64,000 nt of DNA from Ignavibacteria bacterium (GCA_041649015.1 JBAZNU010000001.1:248001-312000); one strand, 5' to 3'; counted from the first letter of the stretch, positions 43,366 to 54,164 are shown. Made by a program: numbers and translations. The notes: generated from the sequence alone by a model not told the origin.

Positions 43366-46300
43366 TCAATATTCATTTAAAAAATTGTTCTTAAGTTCTC
43401 TTTTAATTTCTTTATCAAATAATAATATTTTAGCTTGCACGAATAATAAGGATTTTTGCTGATTAAATTCTATTAAAATTGATTTTAGTTCTTCCCAAAA
43501 TCTTTTCCGTTGCTCATAAAGATTAATCATATTGCTACCAGAATAGAATATTGAGTCTAATTGCATCTTTTCCAATCCGTTATAATTACAATCGACTTTT
43601 TCAAATATATACCTTATCAATTCCAACCTTTTTTCTGGGTAAACTTCTACTACTATTGAAAATATAAAATTAAGTTTCTTTAAATTATTTATATTTATTC
43701 CAATATAGTTTTTTATGAATAATTCGACTTTCCCTTCAAATGGTACACCTTTAAAGAACCCAATTTTATAATCTCGAATTTGATCATACTTTGTTTTTGT
43801 TCGACAATATTCAAGTGCTTTATCAAATATTCCAATATAATTATCAAACTCCCATAATACTTTAAAATTCCCAAATTCGTCATGTGAAGAAACAAACTCC
43901 TTATCCCTAAATCGGGATTCAATGTAGTCGATTATGAAATTCTCGTCTTTACTTATTATGACACTTAAGACTTTTTTGTTATAATCCGTCGGGTCGGTGC
44001 TTACTTGATACAAATATATTCTTTTTAGTATCTCTAAGTTATTATAAAGGAAATTATTTGTTATGCTATCATCTTCAATATGATATAGTAAATATCTGAA
44101 ATCTACTTTAAAACCCTTTTCCTTTGTTCTTTCTAACAAACAGTTAAAAGTATTGGAAAAAATATTGATATCATATTTGTAATATCTATTTAAATAAGTG
44201 AAATCTGTAAGACAAACATATTGGAATTTCTTGTTTTTTATAACCGAGTAATATTCGTTTATATAATATTCGTTTATATAACTTTCGGGCATATTACAGA
44301 AGAAGTTTATTAGCCAACCATATTTATGTTCATAATCACCTTTTTTAATAATCTTATAATATCTGCTGATAAACTCCCCTCCATAGTGATAAACTTGACT
44401 GTTCGATTCATATATATTTATTCCGATTTTATTACTGTTTGAAATTATGTTATGTAAAAGTTTAAGAAAAATATTTTTATCCTCAGTTATAATGTTTGAA
44501 AGAATTATTTGAATAGATTCTTTAATCTGATATTCAATATTATTCTCGCAAAATTTAGTGATTTCGGCGAACCAATTGAATAACTGCTTATATTCATTGA
44601 TACCATATCCGACAAATTCCATTTTGAATTTATTATGGAGGTATAATCTAAATTTTTCAACACCCATTTTTAATTCACGTCGTTCATCCCATCTTAATAA
44701 TCTATAGACTCTATAAATATCGTTACTAAAAATATCTTTCAAATATGAAGCATCCTTAAGTTTTATTCTATTTTCAAGAAAGCTGACATATTCATTTACA
44801 ATTTTGCAATGTTGAAAACTATTTGGATCTAAAAACTTTTCCATAAAGGGTATTACAAATTGAGAATCATAATGATAAATCTCTCCTATTAGTTCATACT
44901 CTGATGGATGAATATACTGTGTAATAAACTTCAACACCTTATCTTTGTCGGATTCATAAATGGTAAAAATATATTCGAATATATTTTTACGCAAGAGCTT
45001 CATACTTTCATTTAATCGAAGTGGTATATTAGCCATTGTGACTTGACGATTATCCGATGTCCAACTCACATACTTAGTTGTAACTAGATAAGAATTAGCT
45101 ATTGATAATATTATGTTATTAAAAAGTAAGCCGTTGTGAGTTGCGCACCTTATTAAATAATTAAATAATTCATTTTGGTAATAATAATCTTCAATTGCGG
45201 AATTTTTATCGTAAATTGTTTCTTCATTAAAATACTTAATAATATTATCATATAACTCTGGTTTTTTAGTTAAATACAAGAATATTGAATCAAGAGATAT
45301 TACAAAGTATTCTGAAGACTGTTTAAATAGTTTTAATATATTAAAATAATCATCGGTTATAATCTGATATTTAATTTTGCCATATATTTCTATTTTCAAA
45401 TTATAGTTAATATTACTAATCTTTCCGTCGGGAAGTGATTTTATATAGTTATTAATACTTATTAAAGTATTTAGCGGATTAACAAACCAAAATATCCTAA
45501 ATATTCTCAGCTTATTATCATCGTTTATTACATTACGTTCTTCCCAATTATTTATATGCTTATCAAGTATATTTTGAATTTTGATAAAATCAAAATTACT
45601 AGTTGCAGGGTACAAAGAGTCTTTTATTAACTCTTCATACTTAAAATCATTTGAAAAATTACTTAAAAGCAGTCCATAGTCTAACAATTCTTTCTCGAAA
45701 AACACTTTGTAAAAGACATAGTTCTGAAATACTTGATCTGAAATTTTAGCATAACTATTTTCATACATATCCACTAATTCTAAATGATGTAATTCGTATA
45801 AGGTATCCCACAATGTTGTTTTGTCAATGTTATATACTGAATTAATCTTAAGAAATATATCTTCGTTGGATTTATCTAATGTTCTAAAATAAGATAAAAG
45901 ACCCATAACTTTAAGAATTTTAGTTCTTTTCTTTTCAGATATATCATTTAATATTGTGGTATAATATGTATCAAATATATCGAGAACATTATTTAAGGAA
46001 AAAATACTGTTTGTATTCAGTGCGTGCTTTGCACACATTATTGCTAACCTCGGATTCCCTAAAGTTATTTGGTTTATTTTGATATATGCTTCAAACCGTA
46101 GTTTAAATGTTCTTAGTAACTTTTCAATGTCGTTGTAATTAAAATTCTGAATAATTATTTCTGATACCAGTTTAAATTCCTTAATAATATCCCATATTTT
46201 TTTGTATGCATAATCTCTAACGGTAATTATTATTTTCACTTCAATGTTAGTGTTATTTAATGTTGATAGCAAAACATTTAAATGAGGGATATTTCTGTTA

Positions 46301-47094
46301 GCATCATCAATTATAATTAAATATTTATGACCTGATTTAAAGTACAATTTAGAATCATGATATATGTCAGCAATGCCTCTATTCAATATTACGAATGCCT
46401 CGTAATCCTGATTGATTCTAACATATTGTTCCTGTAAGTATAAGGCAAACCTTGTTTTACCTGAACCAGCGGTCCCTTTAATTATCAATATGCTACTAGT
46501 TTTAAGTTTCTCAATACCATCCTTAAATTCAGTTTCGCGATTTATAAACTCGTTATCAAAGCCAGTTGTTAATTTATTCCTACTATATTCATTTATAAAC
46601 TGAGAAGGCCTTAATATCTGATTTGTGTCATGTTGAATACCTAAAAATTCTTTTGATAAATGTGGATAAATCCAACAAAGTTCATTTGCCAATACAGAAA
46701 TGTCGATTAATTCTAATTTGCTATTATTTATTGTTGCTATTTCATTTAATGTATCGTTATCTCTAGGGGATAAATTAAATGTAAATATAAGTATAACTTT
46801 GATTATTCGATTTGATTCAACTCCTGTTTTCTTAATTTGAAAACAATCTTTTAAATCTTCTTGCAGCTTTTTTGATTTATTTGACGAACTTGTAGTGCAT
46901 TCAATGAATATATACTTATTCCCCTTTTTAATATAAAGATCTGGTTTCCCTTTCCTCGTTTTATTATTACCTACGGAACTACCAAAAGAATGAACTTTAT
47001 GCCCTTTCTCGGTTAAAAAAGCTTCACACAGCTTTTGAAACAGACCAGCTTCAATTTCTAATAGTTTTTTCTGAATTTCGTTTATCATTGACAT
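43366..47094 (-). CDS. Large STAND NTPase with N-terminal PD-(D/E)XK-like domain
   Basis: A 1242-residue protein. Residues 10-135 form a restriction-endonuclease-like domain (GKPDLYI, P51-D52; YIFIECTTS, E65, where the usual Lys is Thr). Residues 170-400 carry a P-loop NTPase (IKGTAGSGKT, 207-214; YLIIIDDAN, D263-D264). The remaining 800 residues are helical-repeat-like and Tyr/Asn-rich. Nuclease, STAND ATPase and long C-terminal sensor is the layout of antiviral Avs/nSTAND proteins, so phage sensing followed by nucleic-acid cleavage is inferred. It diverges from a restriction-modification gene. Confidence 0.8.
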   Translation of the reverse strand: MSMINEIQKKLLEIEAGLFQKLCEAFLTEKGHKVHSFGSSVGNNKTRKGKPDLYIKKGNKYIFIECTTSSSNKSKKLQEDLKDCFQIKKTGVESNRIIKVILIFTFNLSPRDNDTLNEIATINNSKLELIDISVLANELCWIYPHLSKEFLGIQHDTNQILRPSQFINEYSRNKLTTGFDNEFINRETEFKDGIEKLKTSSILIIKGTAGSGKTRFALYLQEQYVRINQDYEAFVILNRGIADIYHDSKLYFKSGHKYLIIIDDANRNIPHLNVLLSTLNNTNIEVKIIITVRDYAYKKIWDIIKEFKLVSEIIIQNFNYNDIEKLLRTFKLRFEAYIKINQITLGNPRLAIMCAKHALNTNSIFSLNNVLDIFDTYYTTILNDISEKKRTKILKVMGLLSYFRTLDKSNEDIFLKINSVYNIDKTTLWDTLYELHHLELVDMYENSYAKISDQVFQNYVFYKVFFEKELLDYGLLLSNFSNDFKYEELIKDSLYPATSNFDFIKIQNILDKHINNWEERNVINDDNKLRIFRIFWFVNPLNTLISINNYIKSLPDGKISNINYNLKIEIYGKIKYQIITDDYFNILKLFKQSSEYFVISLDSIFLYLTKKPELYDNIIKYFNEETIYDKNSAIEDYYYQNELFNYLIRCATHNGLLFNNIILSIANSYLVTTKYVSWTSDNRQVTMANIPLRLNESMKLLRKNIFEYIFTIYESDKDKVLKFITQYIHPSEYELIGEIYHYDSQFVIPFMEKFLDPNSFQHCKIVNEYVSFLENRIKLKDASYLKDIFSNDIYRVYRLLRWDERRELKMGVEKFRLYLHNKFKMEFVGYGINEYKQLFNWFAEITKFCENNIEYQIKESIQIILSNIITEDKNIFLKLLHNIISNSNKIGINIYESNSQVYHYGGEFISRYYKIIKKGDYEHKYGWLINFFCNMPESYINEYYINEYYSVIKNKKFQYVCLTDFTYLNRYYKYDINIFSNTFNCLLERTKEKGFKVDFRYLLYHIEDDSITNNFLYNNLEILKRIYLYQVSTDPTDYNKKVLSVIISKDENFIIDYIESRFRDKEFVSSHDEFGNFKVLWEFDNYIGIFDKALEYCRTKTKYDQIRDYKIGFFKGVPFEGKVELFIKNYIGININNLKKLNFIFSIVVEVYPEKRLELIRYIFEKVDCNYNGLEKMQLDSIFYSGSNMINLYEQRKRFWEELKSILIEFNQQKSLLFVQAKILLFDKEIKRELKNNFLNEY

Positions 47095-47385
47095 AATTTT
47101 GAATACTATATTTAAAAAATACTTAAACTAAATTCTAAATAATACATATATTTCTTAGATATGTAATCTCATATTTATTGTAATAATTAGTAATATAATC
47201 AGAAAGATATTAATAGTTGATTAATATTTATTACACTCCCTTTTGTAATTCCAGCATGAGTTGCAGATATCCTTGAATCACATAAATTCGTATAACCATT
47301 TATCTGGCATCACTCTCGAAGAAAAAAGAATCATTCGTAGATAATTCCAACTTGAATATAAAACTCAAATCTTATAAGTTTACAC

Positions 47386-50300
47386 ATGACGATACAACAA
47401 TACATTGACAACATAATCAAACGCTACAAACTCGGTAATGCCACCGAGCACACTTTTCGTGGAGATTTACAAACACTTATCGAAAGTATTGTTCCTGCTA
47501 TCCGCGCTACTAACGAACCTAAACGACAGAAATGCGGTGCTCCCGATTTTATTCTTACTAAAAAAGATATTCCTATCGGCTTCATAGAAACTAAAGACAT
47601 CGGTGACGAAGACCTACTTGGTACTAAGAAAACCGGCAACAAGGAACAGTTCGACCGCTACAGGGCTTCGCTGAATAATATTATTTTCACAGATTACTTA
47701 AATTTTGTTTTCTATCGCGACGGTGCATTTGTTACAAATATTGAAATTGCAAAAGTTCAGAATGATAAAATCGTTCCGGCTCCTGAAAACTTTGATGTTT
47801 TAAATAATTATATAAAAGAGTTTTGTTCTCATATAGGTCAAACAATCAGTAGTCCAAAGAAACTTGCTGAAATGATGGCAGGCAAAGCCCGTCTGCTTGC
47901 AGACATAATTGAGAAAGCAATCGTGTCCGATGAAAACTCCAACGAAAACAGCACACTCAAACAACAGATGACTGCCTTTAAGCAGATTCTTATTCATGAT
48001 ATCACTCCAAAAGCTTTTGCAGATGTTTACGCTCAGACAATTGCCTATGGTATGTTCGCCGCCCGCTACCACGATACGAGCATTTCAAACTTCAGCCGTC
48101 AGGAAGCCGCCGAGCTTATTCCAAAGTCTAATCCTTTTCTTCGAAAATTGTTTGGTTACATCGCAGGTCCCGACCTCGACGACCGTATCAAATGGATTGT
48201 GGATTCTCTCGTCGATATTTTTCTCGCATGCAACGTAAAAGATATTCTTGGCAGCTATGGCAAGGCTACTAAAATGGAAGACCCTATCATCCATTTCTAC
48301 GAAACCTTCCTTAGCGAGTACGACCCGAAGCTTCGCAAAGCTCGTGGTGTCTGGTACACACCACAGCCCGTTGTAAATTTTATCGTCCGTGCAGTTGATG
48401 ATATTCTGAAAACCGAATTCGATCTTCCGCAGGGCTTAGCAGATAACAGTAAAACTAAAATCATAATTAATCAGCAGGGGAAAATGATTGAACAGGAAGT
48501 TCACAAAGTTCAAATCCTTGATCCCGCAACAGGCACGGGAACTTTCCTTGCCGAAACCGTTAAGTACATTCATAAAAACTTTGAAGGACAGCAGGGCATC
48601 TGGAGCAACTACGTCGAAACACATTTGCTTCCGCGTCTCAACGGTTTCGAATTGTTAATGGCTTCCTATGCAATGGCGCATCTGAAAATGGATTTGCTCT
48701 TATCCGATACTGGCTACAAACAAACGAATAACCAGCGTTTCAGAATTTATCTTACTAACAGTCTCGAAGAGCACCATCCCGAAACAGGCACGTTGTTTGC
48801 CAACTGGCTCAGCAATGAAGCAAGAGAGGCAAACGAAATAAAGCGTGATACACCTGTAATGGTTATTATGGGTAATCCGCCGTATAGTGGCGAGAGTGCA
48901 AACAAAGGTGAATGGATTATGAATCTGATGGAGGATTATAAAAAGGAACCTGGCGGAAAAGAAAAACTTAAAGAACAAAACTCTAAATTTATTAATGATG
49001 ACTATGTGAAATTTATAAGATATGGTCAGCATTTTATTGAGATAAATGGAAGCGGAGTTTTAGCTTTTATAAATCCTCACGGTTTTTTAGATAACCCAAC
49101 ATTCAGAGGTATGCGTTGGAATTTGCTCAATACATACGATAAAATTTATACAATAGATTTACATGGTAATGCTAAAAAGAAAGAAACAGCGCCAGATGGT
49201 TCCGTTGATGTAAATGTATTCGATATTGAACAAGGGGTATCAATTAATTTCTTTATTAAAACAGGTAAGAAAAACTCAAATGAATTAGGGAAAGTTTTTC
49301 ATTTTGATATGTTTGGAAAAAGGGAGTTTAAATATGATTTTCTCCTAGAGAATAATTTGAGTTCAATACCATATTCGGAATTAAAATATACTGAACCAAA
49401 TTATTTTTTCAAATCGAAAGATTTAGAAGAGGAAATCGAATATAACAGTAATGGTTTTCTTATAAAGGATTTGTTCCCATTAAATTCATTAGGACTTCTT
49501 ACTAAACGTGATGACTTATCTATAGATTTTAATGAGTCTAATTTAGAAAATAAAATAATATTCTTTTTAGATGAAACTAAAACTGTTGATGAGGTTTGTA
49601 GAAGATTTAATTTAGTAATTAAGGATAATGATAAGTGGGATGCCAATATAACTAGGGACAAAGTTCCTTTAAAGGATATAAAATCTCAAATTAAAGATTT
49701 TCAATATCGACCATTTGATAACAGAAAGGTTTTTTATAATCCTTATTTTGTTGCAAGACCCAATACAAAAGTTTTGGGGCATTTCATAAAAGATAATTTC
49801 GGATTAATAATATGTAGGCAAGGACAAGCAGTTGGTGGAGGTGAATGGAACACAGTTTTCACTTGTAAATATCTTGTTGATCAGAATATTTATAGAAGAG
49901 GTGGTGGAACGGTATTTCCTCTTTATCTCTATCCCGAAAACACTGGTCAAATGGAATTTGGACAAACTAACGAAAGAACTCCAAACCTGAACATAGAAAT
50001 CGTAAATAAAATAGCTGAAGGTCTCGGCTTAACATTCACAAATGAGAAAGAAGAAACAGAAAACACATTCGCACCAATCGACATACTCGATTACATATAT
50101 GCAGTTCTGCATTCACCATCATACAGAGAAAAATACAAAGAATTCCTGAAAATAGATTTCCCAAGAGTGCCTTATCCAAAAGACAAAAACACTTTTTGGC
50201 AACTAGTAAAACTCGGAGGTGAACTAAGACAAATTCATTTATTAGAAAGTCCTAATGTAGAAAAATTCATAACACAATATCCAATAGACGGTGACAACAA

Positions 50301-50544
50301 AGTTGGTAAGATTAAATATCAGGACAACAAAGTTTTCATAAATGATACTCAGTACTTTGCAAACATTCCCGAAGTAGCATGGTCATTTTTCATTGGCGGA
50401 TATCAACCAGCCCAAAAGTGGCTCAAAGACAGGAAAGAGAGAGTGTTGGATTATAATGATATTCTACATTATCAAATAATAATTGCGGCATTGACGGAGA
50501 CAAATATATTAATGAAAGAAATTAATAACATAGTTATAGAATAA
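47386..50544 (+). CDS. Fused restriction-methylation enzyme (Type ISP/IIG-like)
   Basis: A 1052-residue single-chain enzyme. The N-terminal nuclease has APDF (P53-D54) and IETK (E68, K70). The N6-adenine methyltransferase has motif I DPATGTGTF (379-387) and motif IV NPPY (497-500). A large C-terminal domain (about 650-1052) looks like the Type ISP target-recognition region (TFWQLVKLGGELRQIHLLES, FFIGGYQPAQKWLKDR). The helicase of full Type ISP enzymes is absent, so it resembles Type IIG. It should methylate one sequence and cut unmodified DNA. It diverges from the STAND gene. Confidence 0.9.
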   Translation: MTIQQYIDNIIKRYKLGNATEHTFRGDLQTLIESIVPAIRATNEPKRQKCGAPDFILTKKDIPIGFIETKDIGDEDLLGTKKTGNKEQFDRYRASLNNIIFTDYLNFVFYRDGAFVTNIEIAKVQNDKIVPAPENFDVLNNYIKEFCSHIGQTISSPKKLAEMMAGKARLLADIIEKAIVSDENSNENSTLKQQMTAFKQILIHDITPKAFADVYAQTIAYGMFAARYHDTSISNFSRQEAAELIPKSNPFLRKLFGYIAGPDLDDRIKWIVDSLVDIFLACNVKDILGSYGKATKMEDPIIHFYETFLSEYDPKLRKARGVWYTPQPVVNFIVRAVDDILKTEFDLPQGLADNSKTKIIINQQGKMIEQEVHKVQILDPATGTGTFLAETVKYIHKNFEGQQGIWSNYVETHLLPRLNGFELLMASYAMAHLKMDLLLSDTGYKQTNNQRFRIYLTNSLEEHHPETGTLFANWLSNEAREANEIKRDTPVMVIMGNPPYSGESANKGEWIMNLMEDYKKEPGGKEKLKEQNSKFINDDYVKFIRYGQHFIEINGSGVLAFINPHGFLDNPTFRGMRWNLLNTYDKIYTIDLHGNAKKKETAPDGSVDVNVFDIEQGVSINFFIKTGKKNSNELGKVFHFDMFGKREFKYDFLLENNLSSIPYSELKYTEPNYFFKSKDLEEEIEYNSNGFLIKDLFPLNSLGLLTKRDDLSIDFNESNLENKIIFFLDETKTVDEVCRRFNLVIKDNDKWDANITRDKVPLKDIKSQIKDFQYRPFDNRKVFYNPYFVARPNTKVLGHFIKDNFGLIICRQGQAVGGGEWNTVFTCKYLVDQNIYRRGGGTVFPLYLYPENTGQMEFGQTNERTPNLNIEIVNKIAEGLGLTFTNEKEETENTFAPIDILDYIYAVLHSPSYREKYKEFLKIDFPRVPYPKDKNTFWQLVKLGGELRQIHLLESPNVEKFITQYPIDGDNKVGKIKYQDNKVFINDTQYFANIPEVAWSFFIGGYQPAQKWLKDRKERVLDYNDILHYQIIIAALTETNILMKEINNIVIE

Positions 50545-50594
50545 ATTATTAAGCTAAATTTATATTATTATTCAAACATTGATTTTTGCCCTGA

Positions 50595-51236
50595 ATGAAA
50601 TTATTTAAAGTTATAATTGGGTTGTTTGTGGCATTGTTTTACTTCTTACCAAAGGCGATTTATCTTAATCTATTGATAGCTTATTATACATTTTTTAATT
50701 ATAAAGAAAACCTTACAGCCGATCCAAATGTACATTTGAAAAGAGCTAAGAAATTATTAAAGAATGCAAGAAATCATTTACTCCTTTATGCTGCTCTCGA
50801 AATAAGATTTGCTCTGGAAAGAATCGTTCACAATGAATTAATATTTTCCGAAAAGGCTTCAAATCATGCTTTAGATATGTATGATCCTTCAAAGAAACGA
50901 AAAATAATGAGTACTATTGATGATAATGTAAACTACCCACATGAAATATATTTTGTTGATAAGAAAACAAACGAAAGGATTTATTGGGGCATGTATAAAC
51001 CTTTACCACAAGAGAAAGTTAATAATATAAAGGGAAGGCTCGGTGATTTGCTTCATGCTAGAGAAGGCATTAAGTTGGGTATTAGCAACGATAATTGGTA
51101 CATTCAAACGAGGAAGTTCCTTTATGATTCATTAGAAACATTGACGAGCCATCTAAAATCTAATGAAAAATATTTTAAGTATGCTGAATTAAATCACTTT
51201 GAAATGGAAAAATTGCCTTATTATAATAGTAATTAA
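50595..51236 (+). CDS. Membrane-anchored hypothetical with HEPN-like helices
   Basis: A 213-residue protein: one N-terminal transmembrane segment (residues 4-32), then helical ARNHLLLYAALEIRFALERI and LGDLLHAREGIKLG, resembling HEPN-type four-helix bundles. No R-x4-6-H catalytic motif is clear. It follows the restriction-methylation gene by 50 nt and may be co-transcribed with it. Confidence 0.5.
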   Translation: MKLFKVIIGLFVALFYFLPKAIYLNLLIAYYTFFNYKENLTADPNVHLKRAKKLLKNARNHLLLYAALEIRFALERIVHNELIFSEKASNHALDMYDPSKKRKIMSTIDDNVNYPHEIYFVDKKTNERIYWGMYKPLPQEKVNNIKGRLGDLLHAREGIKLGISNDNWYIQTRKFLYDSLETLTSHLKSNEKYFKYAELNHFEMEKLPYYNSN

Positions 51237-51287
51237 TGTATTAACGCTATAAAAAGTGAATTCTAAAAAACAAGCAGTGCTACCTGC

Positions 51288-51363
51288 TCATTCCTTTTCA
51301 ACAAATGACTCCATCGCCTTAGTTCGAATTGTTTCTTCAATCGTATTCCTAATAGGTTTTAAT
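51288..51363 (-). pseudogene. C-terminal remnant of a PHA-system-family gene
   Basis: On the minus strand NTIEETIRTKAMESFVEKE, then a stop at 51288. This matches GTIEETIRAKAEELL at the end of the intact gene 55344-55637, including a near-identical 27-nt DNA stretch. Only about 24 codons remain. Confidence 0.6.
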
Positions 51364-51454
51364 AAACGATATATTATGGTTTCTTAAATTAAGTTATGAC
51401 TTACAAATATTATATTATTAAATTAACTTAAATTAAACCATATGAATAAGATAT

Positions 51455-53350
51455 ATGAATAAATTAGAAGAATATATTTTACTTTTAGACAACAGTAATC
51501 TAGATGATACAAATCATTTAGAAATAGAAAACAATTTTCAAAAAATAAGAGATGATTTTGTCAATAGCGGTGACAATGACAATGCTGATTTAGCCCAGCT
51601 TGAAATGGAAGTTTATAGCTTTACAAAAAATTATGAAAACAATAAAATAAAGTTATCGTTTAGATTTAGTGGAAAAAGAAAAGATACCGATGGAAAGGAT
51701 ATCCCTTTCGAATGGCCAAACAGTGATTCTTATGATGAGGATAAATATTCGTATATACATAAGAGGTTTATCTCAACAAATAATAGTTATTGCAAAAAAG
51801 AATATGGATTATTTTTGCTATTAGCTAAAAATAGTAAATACAAAAATAATGATATTGCAAAAGAGGTTCTTAATGCACTTTTCAATTTAAGTTCTATTTA
51901 CATAGGTTATATACAATCAGACATTAACGATGATAAACATTATACTATATTTCTAATTAACTCAGTAAATATAATGTTTATACTTTCAAAATCCAGAGCA
52001 AACAATGAAAAAGAAATTAACGAAATATATTGTAAGGTGAAGGATTTTATTTTCAATATGTTAAGTAATTGGGATATTAATCATAAAATGTCTTTAGCTC
52101 CAGTGGGAAGAATATCTGAGCTTATAATTAATAATATTGACGATTTTAAATATTACGATATCAACCTTATTTTAGAAAAAATCTTTTTATGTGTCGTAGA
52201 GATTTCTAAATATTATTTATATGGTGGTATTGATTTAGCAAAAATAGGACTTAGATTTGAAAAAAAAGTTCTTAAAGGAAATAATCCTCGCTGGATAAGA
52301 TTGATTGCCGAGTATTATGAAAAATTAGCTAGATTAGCTGAAGAGAAAAAAGATAGCACGGCTGTTGTTTTTTATGAGGAATCATTAAAAAATTATAAAT
52401 TATTGAATGATCAAGTAAAAATCAACGAAATTGAAGGTAAGTTTGTCGAATTAAAGAATATGGGGTTTGGTTTTGGTATCATAAAAACAGAAATTCCCCA
52501 AGATGAAACAAATCAAACATACGAAAAAATTTTAAAGCTAGTTAAGGATGCAGGTGACACTGACATTATTAGCTTTTTAATTTCGACACCTATGTTTATG
52601 AATTTAGATCAATTAAATGTGTTAACAGAAGAGCAATATCAAAAACCATCATTACTCAATCAGATTGGGAAAAATGTAATTGATAAAAGAGGTTACACAG
52701 TTGAAGTATTTGAAACAGAAGAAGATAAAAAAGAGTATTTAAAGTTAGAGTTATTTGGAATTAACTTTCAATTATCAACTGCTGATTTATGGTGGTTTTT
52801 TATAGAATCTATACGAGAGCATAAGCTCAACCATGATTTAATATATAATTATCTGGAGACTACATGGATTGGAAAAACTTATAAGAAAATGTACAATGGG
52901 AAGTATTATGATATAAAACCATTAGAAATTGTCAATCCAGGATTAATATTAATATTCGATGAATTTGAGAAAGCTATTAGCGATTATGAGCATAAACCAA
53001 ATCTAGTGTGTGCAATAGATTCACTTACTCTGAAAATCGAATATTTATTAAGATATTTTTGTGAGGAATTGGGGATTGCTACATACAAAGACAAAAATAT
53101 GGAATTAAATTTAAAAGAAGAAAAGAACATTTATGACTTTCTAAGTGATGAGAAACTTAAAACGAGTATTCTTCAAGACGATATATTTTTTATTAAGTAT
53201 GTGTTGTTAAGTAAAATGGGAAAAAATTTAAGACATAATGTTGCTCATGGATTAATGGATTTTCATGACTACGATTCGTATTATGCAATATTACTTATTT
53301 GTATAATAATGAAATTAAGTTCTTATCAATTTGTTGTTAAACTTAATTAA
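51455..53350 (+). CDS. Large helical protein with C-terminal HEPN-like domain (resembles DUF4209)
   Basis: A 631-residue protein with no membrane segment. The N-terminal 330 residues are helical repeats; the C-terminal 170 residues end in MGKNLRHNVAHGLMDFHDY, whose R-x4-H is the HEPN ribonuclease signature and looks like DUF4209 proteins. Many HEPN proteins are abortive-infection or toxin RNases. It lies inside the defence cluster and has low G+C. Assignment to the family is by eye. Confidence 0.6.
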   Translation: MNKLEEYILLLDNSNLDDTNHLEIENNFQKIRDDFVNSGDNDNADLAQLEMEVYSFTKNYENNKIKLSFRFSGKRKDTDGKDIPFEWPNSDSYDEDKYSYIHKRFISTNNSYCKKEYGLFLLLAKNSKYKNNDIAKEVLNALFNLSSIYIGYIQSDINDDKHYTIFLINSVNIMFILSKSRANNEKEINEIYCKVKDFIFNMLSNWDINHKMSLAPVGRISELIINNIDDFKYYDINLILEKIFLCVVEISKYYLYGGIDLAKIGLRFEKKVLKGNNPRWIRLIAEYYEKLARLAEEKKDSTAVVFYEESLKNYKLLNDQVKINEIEGKFVELKNMGFGFGIIKTEIPQDETNQTYEKILKLVKDAGDTDIISFLISTPMFMNLDQLNVLTEEQYQKPSLLNQIGKNVIDKRGYTVEVFETEEDKKEYLKLELFGINFQLSTADLWWFFIESIREHKLNHDLIYNYLETTWIGKTYKKMYNGKYYDIKPLEIVNPGLILIFDEFEKAISDYEHKPNLVCAIDSLTLKIEYLLRYFCEELGIATYKDKNMELNLKEEKNIYDFLSDEKLKTSILQDDIFFIKYVLLSKMGKNLRHNVAHGLMDFHDYDSYYAILLICIIMKLSSYQFVVKLN

Positions 53351-53374
53351 ATTAAATAATTAAATATATATACA

Positions 53375-53752
53375 ATGGAAGCTTCATTAATTTCTGAAAT
53401 AGGTACGAATTATTCAAGACTAGTTGAGTATAGGGTGGATAATTTATATAAGTTGAATACTATTCGTGTAAAGTTTGAATATCTCTCTAATATATGGAAA
53501 CAGGATACAAGTTTTTCGTCTAAAAAATACGAAAAATACTCTCATCCAGCATACAAAGAAATAATCTCTATGGGATATGGAGTTGTGCCTTTTATAATTA
53601 CTGATTTAAAAAAGGAGCCTAATTTTTGGATAAATGCATTAAAGGAAATAACAAAAACGGATCCTGTTATTAATGAACACAAGAGCAATATTATGTTAAC
53701 AATAAATGATTGGTTAAACTGGGCAGAAGAAAACTATCTCAATGAAAGATAA
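53375..53752 (+). CDS. Small conserved protein, first of a coupled pair
   Basis: A 125-residue helical protein. The core HPAYKEIISMGYGVVPFII, then INALKEITKTDPVI, is a pattern I recall from a widespread hypothetical that is usually encoded right before the type of gene that follows here. It overlaps that gene by 11 nt, so expression is coupled. Function unknown; a toxin-antitoxin-like or effector-immunity pair is a possibility. Confidence 0.6.
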   Translation: MEASLISEIGTNYSRLVEYRVDNLYKLNTIRVKFEYLSNIWKQDTSFSSKKYEKYSHPAYKEIISMGYGVVPFIITDLKKEPNFWINALKEITKTDPVINEHKSNIMLTINDWLNWAEENYLNER

Positions 53753-54164
53753 TAGATTCCCGAATAGTTTTACCGATGAATATGATATTACTAGTCCTAA
53801 AGATATTAAGTATAATTGTATCGCATGGGCGGTTAATGATATTAATAATTGGTGGGAGCCGTCTGGTAATCACGAGGATTATTGGCCAGAGAATACGAGA
53901 TTCGATTATACATTAGATTGCTTGATTGAGGCATACAGAACATTGGGATATGAACTTTGTGAGGATAGTAAATTTGAAGAGTTATATGATAAAATAGCTA
54001 TTTTCTCTATAGATGGCATTCAATACAGCCATGCTTCAAAACAAATAGATGATAAATTATGGGCTAGTAAAATTGGTCAGGAGGAGGATATCGTTCATTC
54101 TTTGTTTTGCATTTGTGGTGGATATTATGGGGATGTATTTTATTACTTAAAGAAATTAAAGTAA
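53742..54164 (+). CDS. Small conserved protein, second of the pair (resembles DUF7689)
   Basis: A 140-residue protein with YNCIAWAVND near the N-terminus, a Trp/Pro patch (WWEPSGNHEDYWPE) and QYSHASKQIDDKLWASKIG then DIVHSL. The conserved Cys and His spacing resembles papain/NlpC-like folds. An enzymatic role is only a suggestion. Confidence 0.6.
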   Translation: MKDNRFPNSFTDEYDITSPKDIKYNCIAWAVNDINNWWEPSGNHEDYWPENTRFDYTLDCLIEAYRTLGYELCEDSKFEELYDKIAIFSIDGIQYSHASKQIDDKLWASKIGQEEDIVHSLFCICGGYYGDVFYYLKKLK

